DNA of 39,327 nt from Perkinsus chesapeaki. Its lineage: Eukaryota; Perkinsozoa; Perkinsida; Perkinsidae. A program made the position numbers and the translations under genes. Below, piece after piece: positions 22,723 to 33,400 of this stretch. How positions within the stretch are numbered: position 1 is the first letter of the stretch; every line of letters begins with the position of its first letter. The notes beneath the pieces were generated by a model, which saw only the letters and a list, made by a program, of their open reading frames with translations, made no database searches and had not been told where the DNA came from. Location: positions 1 to 39,327 of the forward strand of contig JAAPAO010000326.1 in NCBI GenBank assembly GCA_013115145.1, written 5' to 3'.

Positions 22723-25165
22723 TCAGTCCGATCGACTTCTCCTCGAGCTGGAGCCTCTCAGCCCCAAATATAAGATAATCGAGAATACAAGCAAGGCCGT
22801 AAAAATAGCGTTACGTCGCAACATGGCACCAACAGTGAATTCATAATCCCCTTCCCGAGGCGGAAGGGTGGGTGGTGGTGGCGAAGGAGTGGTGTAAATA
22901 TGCTCTTTTATCTGGGGCATTATGTACACTGGGCCATCTTTGGGGCACTCCCTGAGACGAGCTAATGCAGTAGTGACGGTAAACGCAAAAACTTATGGAG
23001 TCTGAAGAATTTTACTACATCATGGACCAATCGAAATCCCGAATGAGCCAAGGTTAGTGTTCTCAATACTATCTTGCAATAAGTTTAACGTTTCTCACTT
23101 TTGCTGTATGATGGAGGTTTTTTAGGTACGTAACAAATGATAGAAACCACTTCCGATGGATTCGAAGCCTTTCCGAATTTGACTATAACACTTCTCAAGT
23201 TCCCGCTTAGTTCACCTCGCATTAGCGCCTTAGGGAAGATCGAATCCGCCGAATTACAGACACTTAGGGCAATTATAAAAGGATCGATTTCCCTCGCGGA
23301 AAGCTAAATGTTTTCATACGCCACACTGACGTCACCTATCACGTACCGTTATTATATACGGTTAACATTTCCACGCCCTTAGCAAAGGCTTACCTCGGTT
23401 CATAATACGTATCTTTTGGCCCATCGCGGTAGTAACCGGGTAAACACCAACATGTTTGACGACGCTCATACCAATTGTAGTGACACCATTCTGGAGGATT
23501 CTTGTACGTGTACCCTAATGGGGACAAATTGCACAAAACAGCCTGCTCGCCACCAGCTCCTTACATGTTAGAAATAGAGACTGCACGTTGCCATGCTCGC
23601 AACTATTTTCTTGATCTATTCCATGTGGGGGCAGGTAGGTATACCGCGGATACCTCTCAATACACCTGATGCACCAGATGATGATGAAACTAACGCTTGA
23701 GGGGATATAATATATGTTATCTGTTTTCAGCTGCGGAGTATTGCTGGGAGTTAGCAGTCTCAACTAGTACGCTCCCCAATGCCACAGATTCACGCGCGAC
23801 TTCTTACAGCCAGTCTCGCTTGGTCGGATTCCCGCCGCCGGTATCTTTGGGGTCAGGAACGCACTCTGAAGAAAATATTATGCGAATATCTCAGGGAGCA
23901 CGGAGCGGTATATTCTTGACCGAGACCGGAGCGGTTCATAGGATACTGCACATATGAGTTCTAACTCACTGTATTTGCTGTTGGCAGCAAGAAGGTGCGT
24001 ATTCTTCTTGTGATGCTTTTCGTGGAGTCGAACACAAAACCTGACACTGAAACCATCATCATCCTCAGCTACTAGCCATACGGTAGCCATGCTATCACAC
24101 TACTACTATGATAGTAACTTTCAATAGCTCCATTTTATGGATAAATAATGGCAATTCTTGAATGCGCCTCGGCATTTCGTGACTCCAAATTTGCAAGGAA
24201 AATATTCTGTCTTTGGAAAATTACTGAAGATTCGCCGCGAAAGTCCGCCAAGATATAATTGTATTCTCCAACTATATTTTCACTACGTCCCAAGTGGACG
24301 TATCAAGTGTACTTTTGAATTCCCGATAAACACTTCTGTGGGGCTTACCTATAAATCGGATCCTTGACTCCGCCATCATAGTACTCACTGTGCTCCCACA
24401 TATCCGGCCGACAATAAGATATTTCCTTGTAGACATCCTTATCTTTAACTCTTCGCGGGATGAACCGGATACCTCCCCGTCCGTTGGCATACAGCGACAT
24501 ATTCACGTGATCGGTCGCCTTGATCACAATGGGCTCCCCTGAGGTGGGAGTAGAGTACAAATTTGAGTAGGAATAGATTTATGAAACAGTTGAAAACATC
24601 TCTACTGTTCTTACTAGGGTGTTACCCACGCTATTTCGTACACCTCATAATACACACCTATACCTGCTGCTCCCAGCTCAGCGCCGCGGCAGCTTGTCAC
24701 AGAAACAGAGACAACATTGTGTGCGGTAGATCTCATACTCATCCTTTTAATCATCGTATGAAATGTCTACATATCAGAATGGGCTCCAACTATTTATTTC
24801 GTTGCCTATGGATTATTGATGCCAGGTAAGGATAATATACAGATGGGAGAGTCATAATCTTTTCAGTGCAAATAGATAAGTTTGACGTGAGTCCGAGGCT
24901 TTTTAGTGACACTGAGCCATCAATTCATCATTTATCATTCATTCGTAACATAACACAGATATTCAAGCAAAGAATTCTGGTAGAGGATTTCCGAGTCGAA
25001 GTGAAGTCCATATCGCAACGAAAGAAGGCGAATAGATAATCTATCATCGACCCCACCACTGTTACATTCGTCTTTGTGGTCTCTAGGCCTTTTCAAGGCA
25101 TAAAACAGAGGCAACATAATAAAGAGTAGTCGAAGGAAGAGGGACCGAATATGACATCTCCTCAT
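22723..25165 (-). CDS. Type I membrane cysteine-containing protein, paralogue A
   Basis: Minus-strand exons 25165-25060, 24538-24349, 24046-23970, 23514-23394 and 22951-22723 sum to 723 nt, 240 residues plus stop. All phases agree. N-terminus: an Arg-rich start and a hydrophobic run (LLFIMLPLFYAL), a likely signal peptide. Middle: LYANGRGGIRFIPRRVKDKD, YDGGVKDPIYS, FCVRLHEKHHKK. Then a Trp/Cys cluster PPEWCHYNWYERRQTCWCLP and ECPKDGPVYIMP. A Pro-rich linker (TTPSPPPPTLPP) precedes a C-terminal helix (AIFTALLVFSIILYLGL) and a short basic Ser/Arg tail. The order fits a secreted ectodomain on a stalk with one membrane anchor. No known family is recognised. The first-exon donor (gtggtggggt) is the least certain junction. 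Confidence 0.72.
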
Positions 25166-26751
25166 AGGTTATTACGAAGCTGAAATGCTCTCGGTGTTTT
25201 TAGTCGAATTTAGTCTTTCAAGAGGCTGAGATAGCTCCGGTGCTTTTTGCAAAGTCTCACAATATACAACACCGGGTGTGTTATATTCTGAGATTTCGGG
25301 GGGCCCTAAACACTCACTCATTGGTGGCGCGGGAAGCACCAGAAATTAAACACCACGTACTGACTTAAAAGCCATCTAAGCACAAAAATGAAGATACCTC
25401 CGCCGAGTCCGGTAACAGTGGCTTGAGTGACACTTATGGCGAATGTGAAATCCAACCACACCACGCTGAATGCAGATTTGCAAAACGTGTTGGCTTTACA
25501 TTACACCGTGATTGGAGGGGAAATGATAGTTCACGTAAATGATGATCGATTATGGATGGTTACAGATTGAGGCGAGACATATTTGGGGTACATGTTCTTC
25601 ATTGACAACTTAAAAACTATAAGTAAATAGAAATGTTGAATTAGTGATGATATGTCGAAAAGCTTGCACATAATATACGCTTCGCCTCCTCGATACAATT
25701 CAATCTCGGCACACATGACACGCCTCGACGAGGTTGCTCCCTTCTTGAAGTCGAAGCAGCATCGTGAACCTGACATAGGAGGGACCGATTTAATACCGGC
25801 CAGGAAGAGACTTTGTTCAGTTAGGTGTCCTAGATGCACCAAGCGGATTTGTATGTAGCAAGTATTGTAAAGGGTGATATTTTCTAATATTATTCCTCTA
25901 TAGCTTTCCCGTTTTGAAAAATAGACGATCCAGGAAGTCAACTACCCGCACAGAAACACAGAGTTGAGATGGTGTAGATTCGCATGCAGGCGCGCTCCCA
26001 ATGTTGAAACAAACACAAAGGCTTCTCGTCGAATCTATCGTTTGCAATTCTCTGACGGACTCTACTTCCACCGATTCCAATTCGAGGCTTTCCGGAAAGA
26101 GAGATCGGTTAGCTCAACGGCGATCATCAAGGCTCCCCGAGATCATTTCCAATCCGTTTCAAAGGTCCGTATTCTAGTTTAAATATCGGTTACTTGTTCT
26201 CCTACAAGAGAGTGTGTACGTAAACAGACCCCTTCTGCCACCGGAGCAGCCTTCCTTCAAACAAGGATGGCAGGTCATCAAAGTTTGGGGGGTCAAAGAC
26301 AAGGAATAGCCTTATCCCCAACAAGCCATTCGGTTGCCGGAATAGTATCGCGCAGGCGGATCCTTTTTCAACGAAAATCCAAATTAATCGGGTAGAACAT
26401 TTCTCTTTGCGCAACCGTAACTTGAATATCGAAGCATTGATTTATATAACAATGCATAGAACACTACGGAGCTCATGAGATGGTGACGCCTACTCTGGAT
26501 TGAGAATTCTCACGCGTCACGAAATTCCAATGGCCCTTTCTTCCGCATTCTCAGACTGTGATCTACAGTGATGCAGATGCATCAATACGTCAGCCTCCCA
26601 ATAGCCATGTAATGGACACACCAATATATCCTATAGGCTGACAACAATTAACATGTTTTAAGGTACTGGGAGGAGGAGACACACGGTAGTACTAAATATT
26701 CCCAAATGCACTAGACGCTCATCAAGAGCATTTTCGTGGCGCGCGACTTAC
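25166..26751. other. Unresolved; possible exons of a third minus-strand gene
   Basis: Minus-strand open stretches include CCFDFKKGATSSRRVMCAEI at about 25770-25711, LELESVEVESVRELQTIDST at about 26086-26027, and a stretch ending at 26202 with RLFLVFDPPNFDDLPSLF. They could belong to the gene whose first exon is at 26865-26752, but junctions could not be set. A weak F1-like word lies at 26512-26527. Confidence 0.3.
26735..26751 (-). repeat. F1 core at an intron 5' end, minus strand
   Basis: On the minus strand the intron reads gtaagtcgcgcgccacgaaa. This is the F1 core directly after the donor, in the same orientation relative to its gene as the copy at 34685-34703. Confidence 0.65.
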
Positions 26752-26865
26752 CTTTGTTTGCTTAAGCTCGACTTCGCTAGAGCACTCCAGGAAAGTGGCC
26801 GTTGTGATATCGGTAAAATCTTGCGAGTGCGATTTATCAACCTCGGATGTATCTTGTGTTGACAT
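26752..26865 (-). CDS. First exon of an unidentified minus-strand gene
   Basis: The ATG at 26865 opens 38 codons (MSTQDTSEVDKSHSQDFTD, then TFLECSSEVELKQTK), acidic and Ser/Thr-rich. It ends at a strong donor, gtaagtcgcgcgccacga. The intron start carries the F1 core, as in introns of other genes, which supports the exon boundary. The rest of the gene is not resolved. Confidence 0.5.
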
Positions 26866-27203
26866 GAAAAAATATCTTTTCAAAAAGGTTGTTCAATAAA
26901 CGAAGTGAACCATCGAAGATATCAGAATTAAAAGCAATTGAAACGTTATTCGGGTTTTATTATGCATATGTCTATCGGAGGTTGAGGACATAATGAAAAG
27001 GTAACTCACTCTACCGCTCTCGTCAATAAGGGATAAACTTAAGAAGTAAGCCTAATACATCTTATTTGTAAAGGAATGCATCAAGCACTGCAATAAATAG
27101 GCGACAACCTTATCTATTTGTAAGCCAAATACCTCAAGTGTGTTCTAGTCGATCCCCTAAGATAAATAAATAATCACAAGAATCCTCTCATAAATCGATT
27201 AGA
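26866..27203. other. Divergent promoter region
   Basis: Between a minus-strand first exon and the plus-strand kinase, so it should hold both promoters. AT-rich, with no coding signal and no motif I can name. Confidence 0.4.
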
Positions 27204-28199
27204 ATGGCTCGCGCTTTTTCCATTTGCTGTTCCCGCGCAGCCTCCGCTGTCACTGACTCTTATACACCTATTTTTAGTTTTTCGGAGCCATTTTGCGCTC
27301 CCAGAGAAGACATGACTGCTGGCCTCGTCACCTCATCACAATTGCTTATACCGTGCCTGTCTCGGCATTCCTCGGCGGCAACAACCGAAATTGATGATTC
27401 TCCCTACAGTGAGTGTGACACGCCCTCGACCGCGCTAGAGGCATTGGACTCTTGCTATAAGATCGGTACGGCGATCGCCTCGGGAGCCTATGGACGAGTA
27501 AATAGATCCACCAAAAGAGAAACGGGGTGTCCAGTAGCAATTAAAATGATCGAAAAGCCTGCCTATGACTCTTGGTCTGATGACTGCGTTGATGGCTCGG
27601 CTGGTCACGGGCCTGGCGAAGCTGAAGTCCTCGAGTTGATATCGAAACTGAAGGTTGATGGTGTTCCGAGGATACTTGACGTATTCGAGGATTCTGATGC
27701 GACCTTTATAGTGTCCGAACTGGGCGGGCTTGATCTCTATGAATGGCTTCAACGGACTGAAGAACGACAAGACGCTACTGTGGTAGATGTTATGACGAAA
27801 TTAATAGTCATTCTTGAGGCACTACACGGTTGGGGTATCGCCCACAATGACGTTAAGCTTGAAAATATCTTGCTTAACGATTCGGGGGAGGTCCACCTTG
27901 TCGATTTCGGAAGCTCCGTTGTGTGCCATTGTGACCATCACGAAGGTGTTCGTCGAAGAGTCCTCGAAGGTGATGATGGCTCTTGCTATTCGGGCAACTG
28001 CTCTGATGATTGCTTCATGAGGTTCTGCGATAGCGACTTCCAGAAGTGTTCGATTGTTATGTATCAGCTCTTCACCGGTTTACCGATTCCCTCCGAGGAG
28101 GCTCGTGTTAACAGGGTGCCCGAGAAAAAGGCTGCGCTAAGGCGGGTCTCCAAGGGCGAGATTTTAACGGCTGATGAGGTTCGTGGGCTTTTTGAGTAG
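27204..28199 (+). CDS. Protein kinase, intronless, degenerate activation segment
   Basis: A Ser/Thr-type protein kinase fold of 331 residues in one exon. The first 80 or so residues are Ser/Cys-rich and have no recognised domain. The glycine loop is ASGAYGRV (92-99) and the VAIK lysine is at 114. A Glu for the salt bridge lies among 139-144. The catalytic loop is HNDVKLEN (214-221), with Asn in place of the Arg of HRD, and the metal-binding DFG is at 234-236. Beyond it a Cys/Asp-rich stretch (241-283) replaces the usual activation segment, and no APE motif is visible before the MYQLFTGLPIP helix. The three core catalytic residues remain, so activity is possible. Alternative: the 3' end may splice from about 28181 into the frame that starts GLFEGPHFG at 28234, which would give a more usual end to the kinase domain. 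Confidence 0.8.
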   Translation: MARAFSICCSRAASAVTDSYTPIFSFSEPFCAPREDMTAGLVTSSQLLIPCLSRHSSAATTEIDDSPYSECDTPSTALEALDSCYKIGTAIASGAYGRVNRSTKRETGCPVAIKMIEKPAYDSWSDDCVDGSAGHGPGEAEVLELISKLKVDGVPRILDVFEDSDATFIVSELGGLDLYEWLQRTEERQDATVVDVMTKLIVILEALHGWGIAHNDVKLENILLNDSGEVHLVDFGSSVVCHCDHHEGVRRRVLEGDDGSCYSGNCSDDCFMRFCDSDFQKCSIVMYQLFTGLPIPSEEARVNRVPEKKAALRRVSKGEILTADEVRGLFE

Positions 28200-28420
28200 T
28201 AATATTTACGTTACTGATCTCCATTCTATCCAGGGCCTTTTCGAAGGTCCTCATTTTGGTAGTGTTAGTCGAAGCTGTTGTAGACTTCATCTCGCATTGC
28301 CTTTATTTTCTGTCTGCTCTGATCGTACTATTCATATCTCTGATTATCGTCGAATACTAATAAGTCCACTACTATTCACCTTTTTCTGCAATATTAGATG
28401 GATTTAGTTGCAATAGGGTA
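28200..28420 (+). other. Possible alternative 3' exon of the kinase
   Basis: An acceptor-like ctatccag precedes GLFEGPHFGSVSR at 28234, which fits the LxxHPFF-type end of a kinase domain. The frame stays open to about 28407. Splicing from the GAG before gttcgtgg would replace the RGLFE end. Confidence 0.35.
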
Positions 28421-28748
28421 GAAAGATACTCAGAGGTTAAATTGTACAAGATACTTTGAGGTTAAAATGTACAAGATACTTTGAGGTTAAATCGTGGAAG
28501 ATACTTCAAGGTTAAGTTGTACAAGATACTTTGAGGTTAAATTGTGGAAGATACTTTAAGGATAAATTGTAGAAGATACTTTGAGGATAAATTGTAGAAG
28601 ATACTTCGAGGTTAAATTGTAGAAGATACTTCGAGGTTAAATTGTAGAAAATACTTCGAGGTTAAATTGTGGAAGATACTTCGAGGTTATATTGTAGAAA
28701 GATATTATTAAGGCTGGATTCTAGCAAGACACTTTAAGGTTAAATTCA
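28421..28748 (+). repeat. Minisatellite 1, 25-bp unit
   Basis: About 11 tandem copies of a 25-bp unit (aagatactttgaggttaaat plus tgtag), followed by two decayed units. Variants cluster: ttgagg, ttcgagg and aggataa forms occur in neighbouring copies, as expected from unequal exchange. Confidence 0.92.
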
Positions 28749-28865
28749 TATCCTATCATTCCTCTTCGGGTTTAGCGTAAGTTTCGGTGTGGAAAAAGGA
28801 ACGCGCTTCGGATTGAAACGACGGCAATGAGGAGATGGGCACATAAGAAAGTGGTCACGACGTCA

Positions 28866-29072
28866 CCGATAAGATACTAAATAGGTTAACTTGTCTAAGA
28901 TACTAAATAGGTTAACTTGTCTAAGATACTAAATAGGTTAACTTGTCTAAGATACTAAATAGATTAGCGTGTTTAAAATACTAAAGAGGTTAACGTGTTC
29001 AAGATACTAAATAGATTAGCGTGTTTAAAATACTAAAGAGGTTAACTTGCCTATGATACAGAATAGGTCAGT
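28866..29072 (+). repeat. Minisatellite 2, 26-bp unit
   Basis: About 8 tandem copies of a 26-bp unit (aagatactaaataggttaac plus ttgtct). The unit shares aagatact and ggttaa with minisatellite 1, so the two arrays are related. The array ends some 12 bp before the Ulp1 start codon, so it lies in the 5' UTR or core promoter. Confidence 0.92.
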
Positions 29073-29084
29073 TTCTCTTCGTTC

Positions 29085-30200
29085 ATGAGTACGTCCGAAG
29101 TCCTATCCATTCCGTCCTCATCAAGTGACAGTGACTCTTCATCATCGCAGCCCTCCACCTCTCGAATGGACATTCGGTATCGGAGTCATGTACTAAGTCA
29201 GAGGGACGCGGAGCTCCTCGGCCCCGGCGAGCTGCTCAACGACAACCTCATCGGCTTCTTCCTGGACATCTTCACGAGTGTCCTTGGTCAGGACTCCGTC
29301 TATGCATTTTCAACATTTTTCTTTACGCAGCTGGCTCAGAAGGAGCTCGCTAATGGCTGGGAAAGAGTAAAAAATTGGACCAAAAATGTTGATATATTCG
29401 CTCACGATTTGCTGATCTTTCCGATCAACGAGGCGAACCAGCACTGGTGGCTGATAGCGGTGATACGACCGAGATCGCTCATTCGACAAGTGATAGGCTA
29501 TCCACAAACTGAATCACCACCCGGGAAGCTGCTGATCTTGGATTCTCGCGATTGTGAGCTTCCAGAGGAGAAGAAAGTTCTATCGTTCCTTCACCAGAAG
29601 GCTGCAATCACTGTAGTGTGGTATCTCGGTAAAGTGTATTTGGAGACGTTCGGTATGCCGGAGGAGTCTCGCTTGAACAAAAAAAGCATAAACGCATCCT
29701 TGAAGCACATAGCGCTCTTTCCCGGGGAGCATCATCCCAAGCAGGATAACGAATATGACTGTGGAGTATTTCTGTTGGAGTTTGCAAAACGACTATGTGC
29801 CGGGCGGGAGAATCTAGTGAGGCGGAAAGAAATCACGGAAATGTTTTTGGCTGAAGATAACGGTGTATTGGCGTTTGGGCAGCGGACGGTATCGAGGAGA
29901 CGGAAGGCTCTGAGGAAGTTGTGCAGCAGCAGGTGGATGGCTCGAGGAGGGGACGTGGAGAAGGATCTGTCGTCGGCGATTGGTCGAAGGATATTTTTGG
30001 AGTCACTTGGAAAGCCCGTGGAGAAGCCTCAGGGAGGGTTTACGGAGGGGCTTCTGGCGGAGAAACGACGGAGGGAAAATAATGAGAAAAAAAGAGAAGT
30101 AGGAAAATACTTGGCGAAAAATTTGGCGAGCTTATCCGAACGGAAACGGATAAAGGAAGGAGCGGTATCGAAGAATAAGATGGCACGGGTGCGCAAATGA
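29085..30200 (+). CDS. ULP1: Ulp1/SENP-family SUMO protease, intronless
   Basis: A C48 cysteine protease that matures SUMO or removes it from targets, typically nuclear or at the nuclear pore. 371 residues in a single exon. It has a Ser-rich N-terminus, then LNDNLIGFFLDIF and YAFSTFFFTQL, the substrate-groove motifs. His120 is in NEANQHWWLIAV and Asp153 in LLILDSRD. Gln220 and the nucleophile Cys226 are in PKQDNEYDCGVFLLEFAKRL. The catalytic set is complete. The C-terminal 100 residues are strongly basic (KRRRENNEKKREVG, ERKRIKEG, ending MARVRK), which suggests a nuclear localisation or nucleic-acid-binding tail. ATG 29085 is the first in frame after minisatellite 2. Confidence 0.92.
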   Translation: MSTSEVLSIPSSSSDSDSSSSQPSTSRMDIRYRSHVLSQRDAELLGPGELLNDNLIGFFLDIFTSVLGQDSVYAFSTFFFTQLAQKELANGWERVKNWTKNVDIFAHDLLIFPINEANQHWWLIAVIRPRSLIRQVIGYPQTESPPGKLLILDSRDCELPEEKKVLSFLHQKAAITVVWYLGKVYLETFGMPEESRLNKKSINASLKHIALFPGEHHPKQDNEYDCGVFLLEFAKRLCAGRENLVRRKEITEMFLAEDNGVLAFGQRTVSRRRKALRKLCSSRWMARGGDVEKDLSSAIGRRIFLESLGKPVEKPQGGFTEGLLAEKRRRENNEKKREVGKYLAKNLASLSERKRIKEGAVSKNKMARVRK

Positions 30201-30469
30201 GCATGGATTCGAAGACTAATCAGCTTGGGAAGGCCACGGTGGAGAGATAGTGAGCTTACGTATTCATAGCTTTTGTTGCGTTTAATGGGTCTAGAGGCAT
30301 GTGTATTTGGACGTAGCTACCCTACTCCGAAGTTCCACCACTATTAAAGCTCATCTTGGATGAGATGGCCAATGATCATCAGATTCCCTCTGGCGGAGGT
30401 GATGAATAATCCGCTGCCTCTTTTGAGATACACCATTTGAAGATGTAATTTGCATTGGGGGAAAGATGC
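30201..30469. other. Spacer after the Ulp1 gene
   Basis: No gene recognised. It holds the Ulp1 3' end and the presumed promoter of the next plus-strand gene. Confidence 0.4.
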
Positions 30470-33400
30470 ATGGAATCTCGCAATTTATTTGAAGTTAATA
30501 TGTGACCAGCTCCAGTGGTGGGGGGCAAGTTCTCCTCGACATTGCTGGTTCAAGTGATGACGACAGGGGCTTATCTTATTCCCACAGCAGCTGGGAATCG
30601 CTATACTATTTATCATTGCAGTTTTTGGCACGTCCATGTCTGCCTCGTCTGTCGTCAGCCAACCTTACCACGTTAAGAGGCGGTATGCAGCTACACTTGG
30701 ACCGGGGAGATGCCTTTTGTAATAGGGAATGGGTAGCGTTCAATCATCAAGTTCTTTTTCATGGCCCAACTATGCGTGTCAACATTGCTTTGAATTATAC
30801 GCTTGTGTATCATATTGTACGCATACCGCTCATTTTATTATACTCTCTCGAGGATTCAACAAGGCAATTTTCACAGAATTATTTTTAGCCACTTCGTGTA
30901 TATAGACCTCATCGGGTGATGCTGCAGATGTATCTGCAAGCCTCGCCGGTCCTGTCAGTACCTCCATTAGCGCTGGAAAATGCCAAACTTTTTCGGGAAA
31001 AACATTTTTTCAGCTATGAAGACGCAGATGCCCTGCGAGTTCAGGGAGCATTCAACAAGCAAGGAAGGGAAATGGCTGAGGGAATGAGACTGTAATAAAC
31101 GAGCGTCACTGCGCAACGAAATTACTTCTCGCTCAGGTCTGTGCCGCGGGCACAACCGATGTTGAATTACATGCCGGTGGGGGAATGTCGAGAAGATGAG
31201 GGGATTGTAAGTATGAAGGAGAGGAAACAAACAGAGGACAGTAAGTTAACCTATCTTTTATCTTACCTGCTTAACGTAAAGATACCTTTAGATAACCAAA
31301 TGTCCGCGAAGGTGTCCTCAGAGGAGATCAGTGCCAGGGAGATGGAATTGCGCAAAATGTCGGAGAGGCCGTCGCCGTGGTCGCTGGTTGATAAGGAGCA
31401 ACACAGGAATCCTGTTTTGAGGTCATAATGGCAAAATTTTCGGAAAATATTTTTCGACGAAATTTTTGCTGAAAGATGTCTGCGGAGCCTGAGGCTTTCC
31501 CTTATCTGGAACGGATGCAGGGGAAGTCAAAGTTCAGGAAAGGTGTATTTTTATCGGGAAACTTTTAGGTAGGATATCCTCCCTTGGAAATCGAGGAGAT
31601 TTAAGTTCAGATAAGTTAAGATTCATTTTATTATATTAAACACTCTGATGGGCAATGAATTTGATGGAAATAGGTTGAACATCGGCAGGGGGAGGGGCGG
31701 GCTCGCAGGGTTGGAAATACGGCATGCGCGTTATTAAAGTTTGTTAGGCTTCATGAGGAAATATGGACATTCGCCGAGCACCAGCTGCTCACCTCGAAAG
31801 CCACTAGAGTTGAGTCTGGAAAAATGGCAAAGAGAATCGCGGATGAGGTTAAAAGATGCTATCGTGTGCATGCGTGCATACCGCTCTCAGGTGGAATCAT
31901 GTCTGAGGTCAGATCAGCCGTCGACTACATCGGCAAAGAAATGGTCGTCGGTTCGACCGTGTGGACTTTACAGTCTGGGTAGCTCGGAAGGGTGACAGGC
32001 ATTCGTCTAGCTTCAGGGAAATATGTTACTAATGCGGAGACGGAAATTCATTTAGAAAATTTTCCGGGCAAAAGGCGAAATGAGGCTGCATTATATCCTT
32101 TCTGGGATGGTTATTAATTCTTCTCTGCAGTATTCCCGACAGAGGGGGCACGGCTCTGATTGGGAGTTTATGGATTCAAAATTTTCGATCCACTTCCGTT
32201 GTATTTGACGTACTAGATGTCCCGCTTGTCCCAGCTTGCGTGGCGGAGGCTGGAAAAATGCGCTCACTGTGGCTTGTGATTGCAGTAGGAATCTTCAGTG
32301 CGAAAAGATATCTTTCAGGTGTTGGAAATCTGAATGAGAGAGACAATTATTGCATCGAACTCTACGTGGAAAATATTCCGAAAATTTACACCAAAAGTGG
32401 ACGGGCTGTGGTGAGGGCGGGCTCCTCCTCCGCAGCAACGACAGGGTAAGCCTATTTTTGGGGCGCGCGAGAAATCCTCCCTGCTCGTAAGGTTATGAAA
32501 ACATTACGAAGTAATAGAGAAAGTGACATTTCTCGATTTCTGTCGATGCTTCTAGGGAACATGAAGCTTGAGTGTCACTGCGGAAGTTCACAAACGATTC
32601 TGGGTGGAGGCACGGTCGAATGGCGGAAAGTCACTATGGGGAGGATTAGTTCATCGGCTGATCACCAACATGAATTTGATATATTGTGAACCATTTCTCC
32701 GATCTGTCCGTTTCCCGTGGTACGATGTTATTTTTCCGTTCAATGCCGACGCTAAGACGATCAGAGTGATGTGAGTGAAGGGCATGAAAAATGTTCCTCA
32801 TTTTCCTCAGGAGTGGAGGAGATAGGGCGGCAGAGGGTCTGATGTCATGCGCGGCCCGACTGGTGTCACATCTCAGCGAAGTTGGCTTACTGCTCGACAG
32901 CAATGAGGAAAAGAATAAAGTCACTGTGGGTAGGGAAATCTTGAAATCTTGTTAAATCTTGCATTTCCTTAACAGTTAAGTGTGGATCCATTTTGACTAC
33001 GGGAATTCTATCGCCGGTTATATTTTTCACGACCACCGCGCCTGGTGGGCTGAAGTGCGCCATTTGGTTGAACGCAGATGAGGCTGATGGAGTCACTCGA
33101 GTGACGAAGAAAAATATATCGGAATATCCAGCGTTGTTGCCATTGTAAGTTTGGGAACTGGAAAAAAGTCCACATTTGAAAACAAGTCTTCCTGGGTGCT
33201 GAGAGTTATCGAAATTATCGTCAGAAATACTCCAGTGCTGCGGGATTCGAGAATCGGTCGGTCAGGAAACTTCTCGGGACAAATGTAATCTGAAAAATTA
33301 AAGGTTTGGTTGTTTCACGCGTCAATGGTTCTGAGTGGAAGGAGGATATCCAATTCATGTGATAAACAATTCCCCATTGCTTCCTGGTCGACAGTCAAGA

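Noticed and set aside
27204-28199. Bacterial origin of the intronless kinase
   Set aside because: Sequence and base use give no bacterial sign; kept only as an open question about intron absence.
28421-29072. CRISPR array
   Set aside because: Units are contiguous 25-26 bp tandem repeats without unique spacers, in nuclear eukaryotic DNA.
32131-32445. Nrap/Utp22-like nucleotidyltransferase fold in the unidentified gene
   Set aside because: FDVLDVPLVP resembles the hydrophobic-Asp pattern only loosely, and the expected surrounding motifs are missing.
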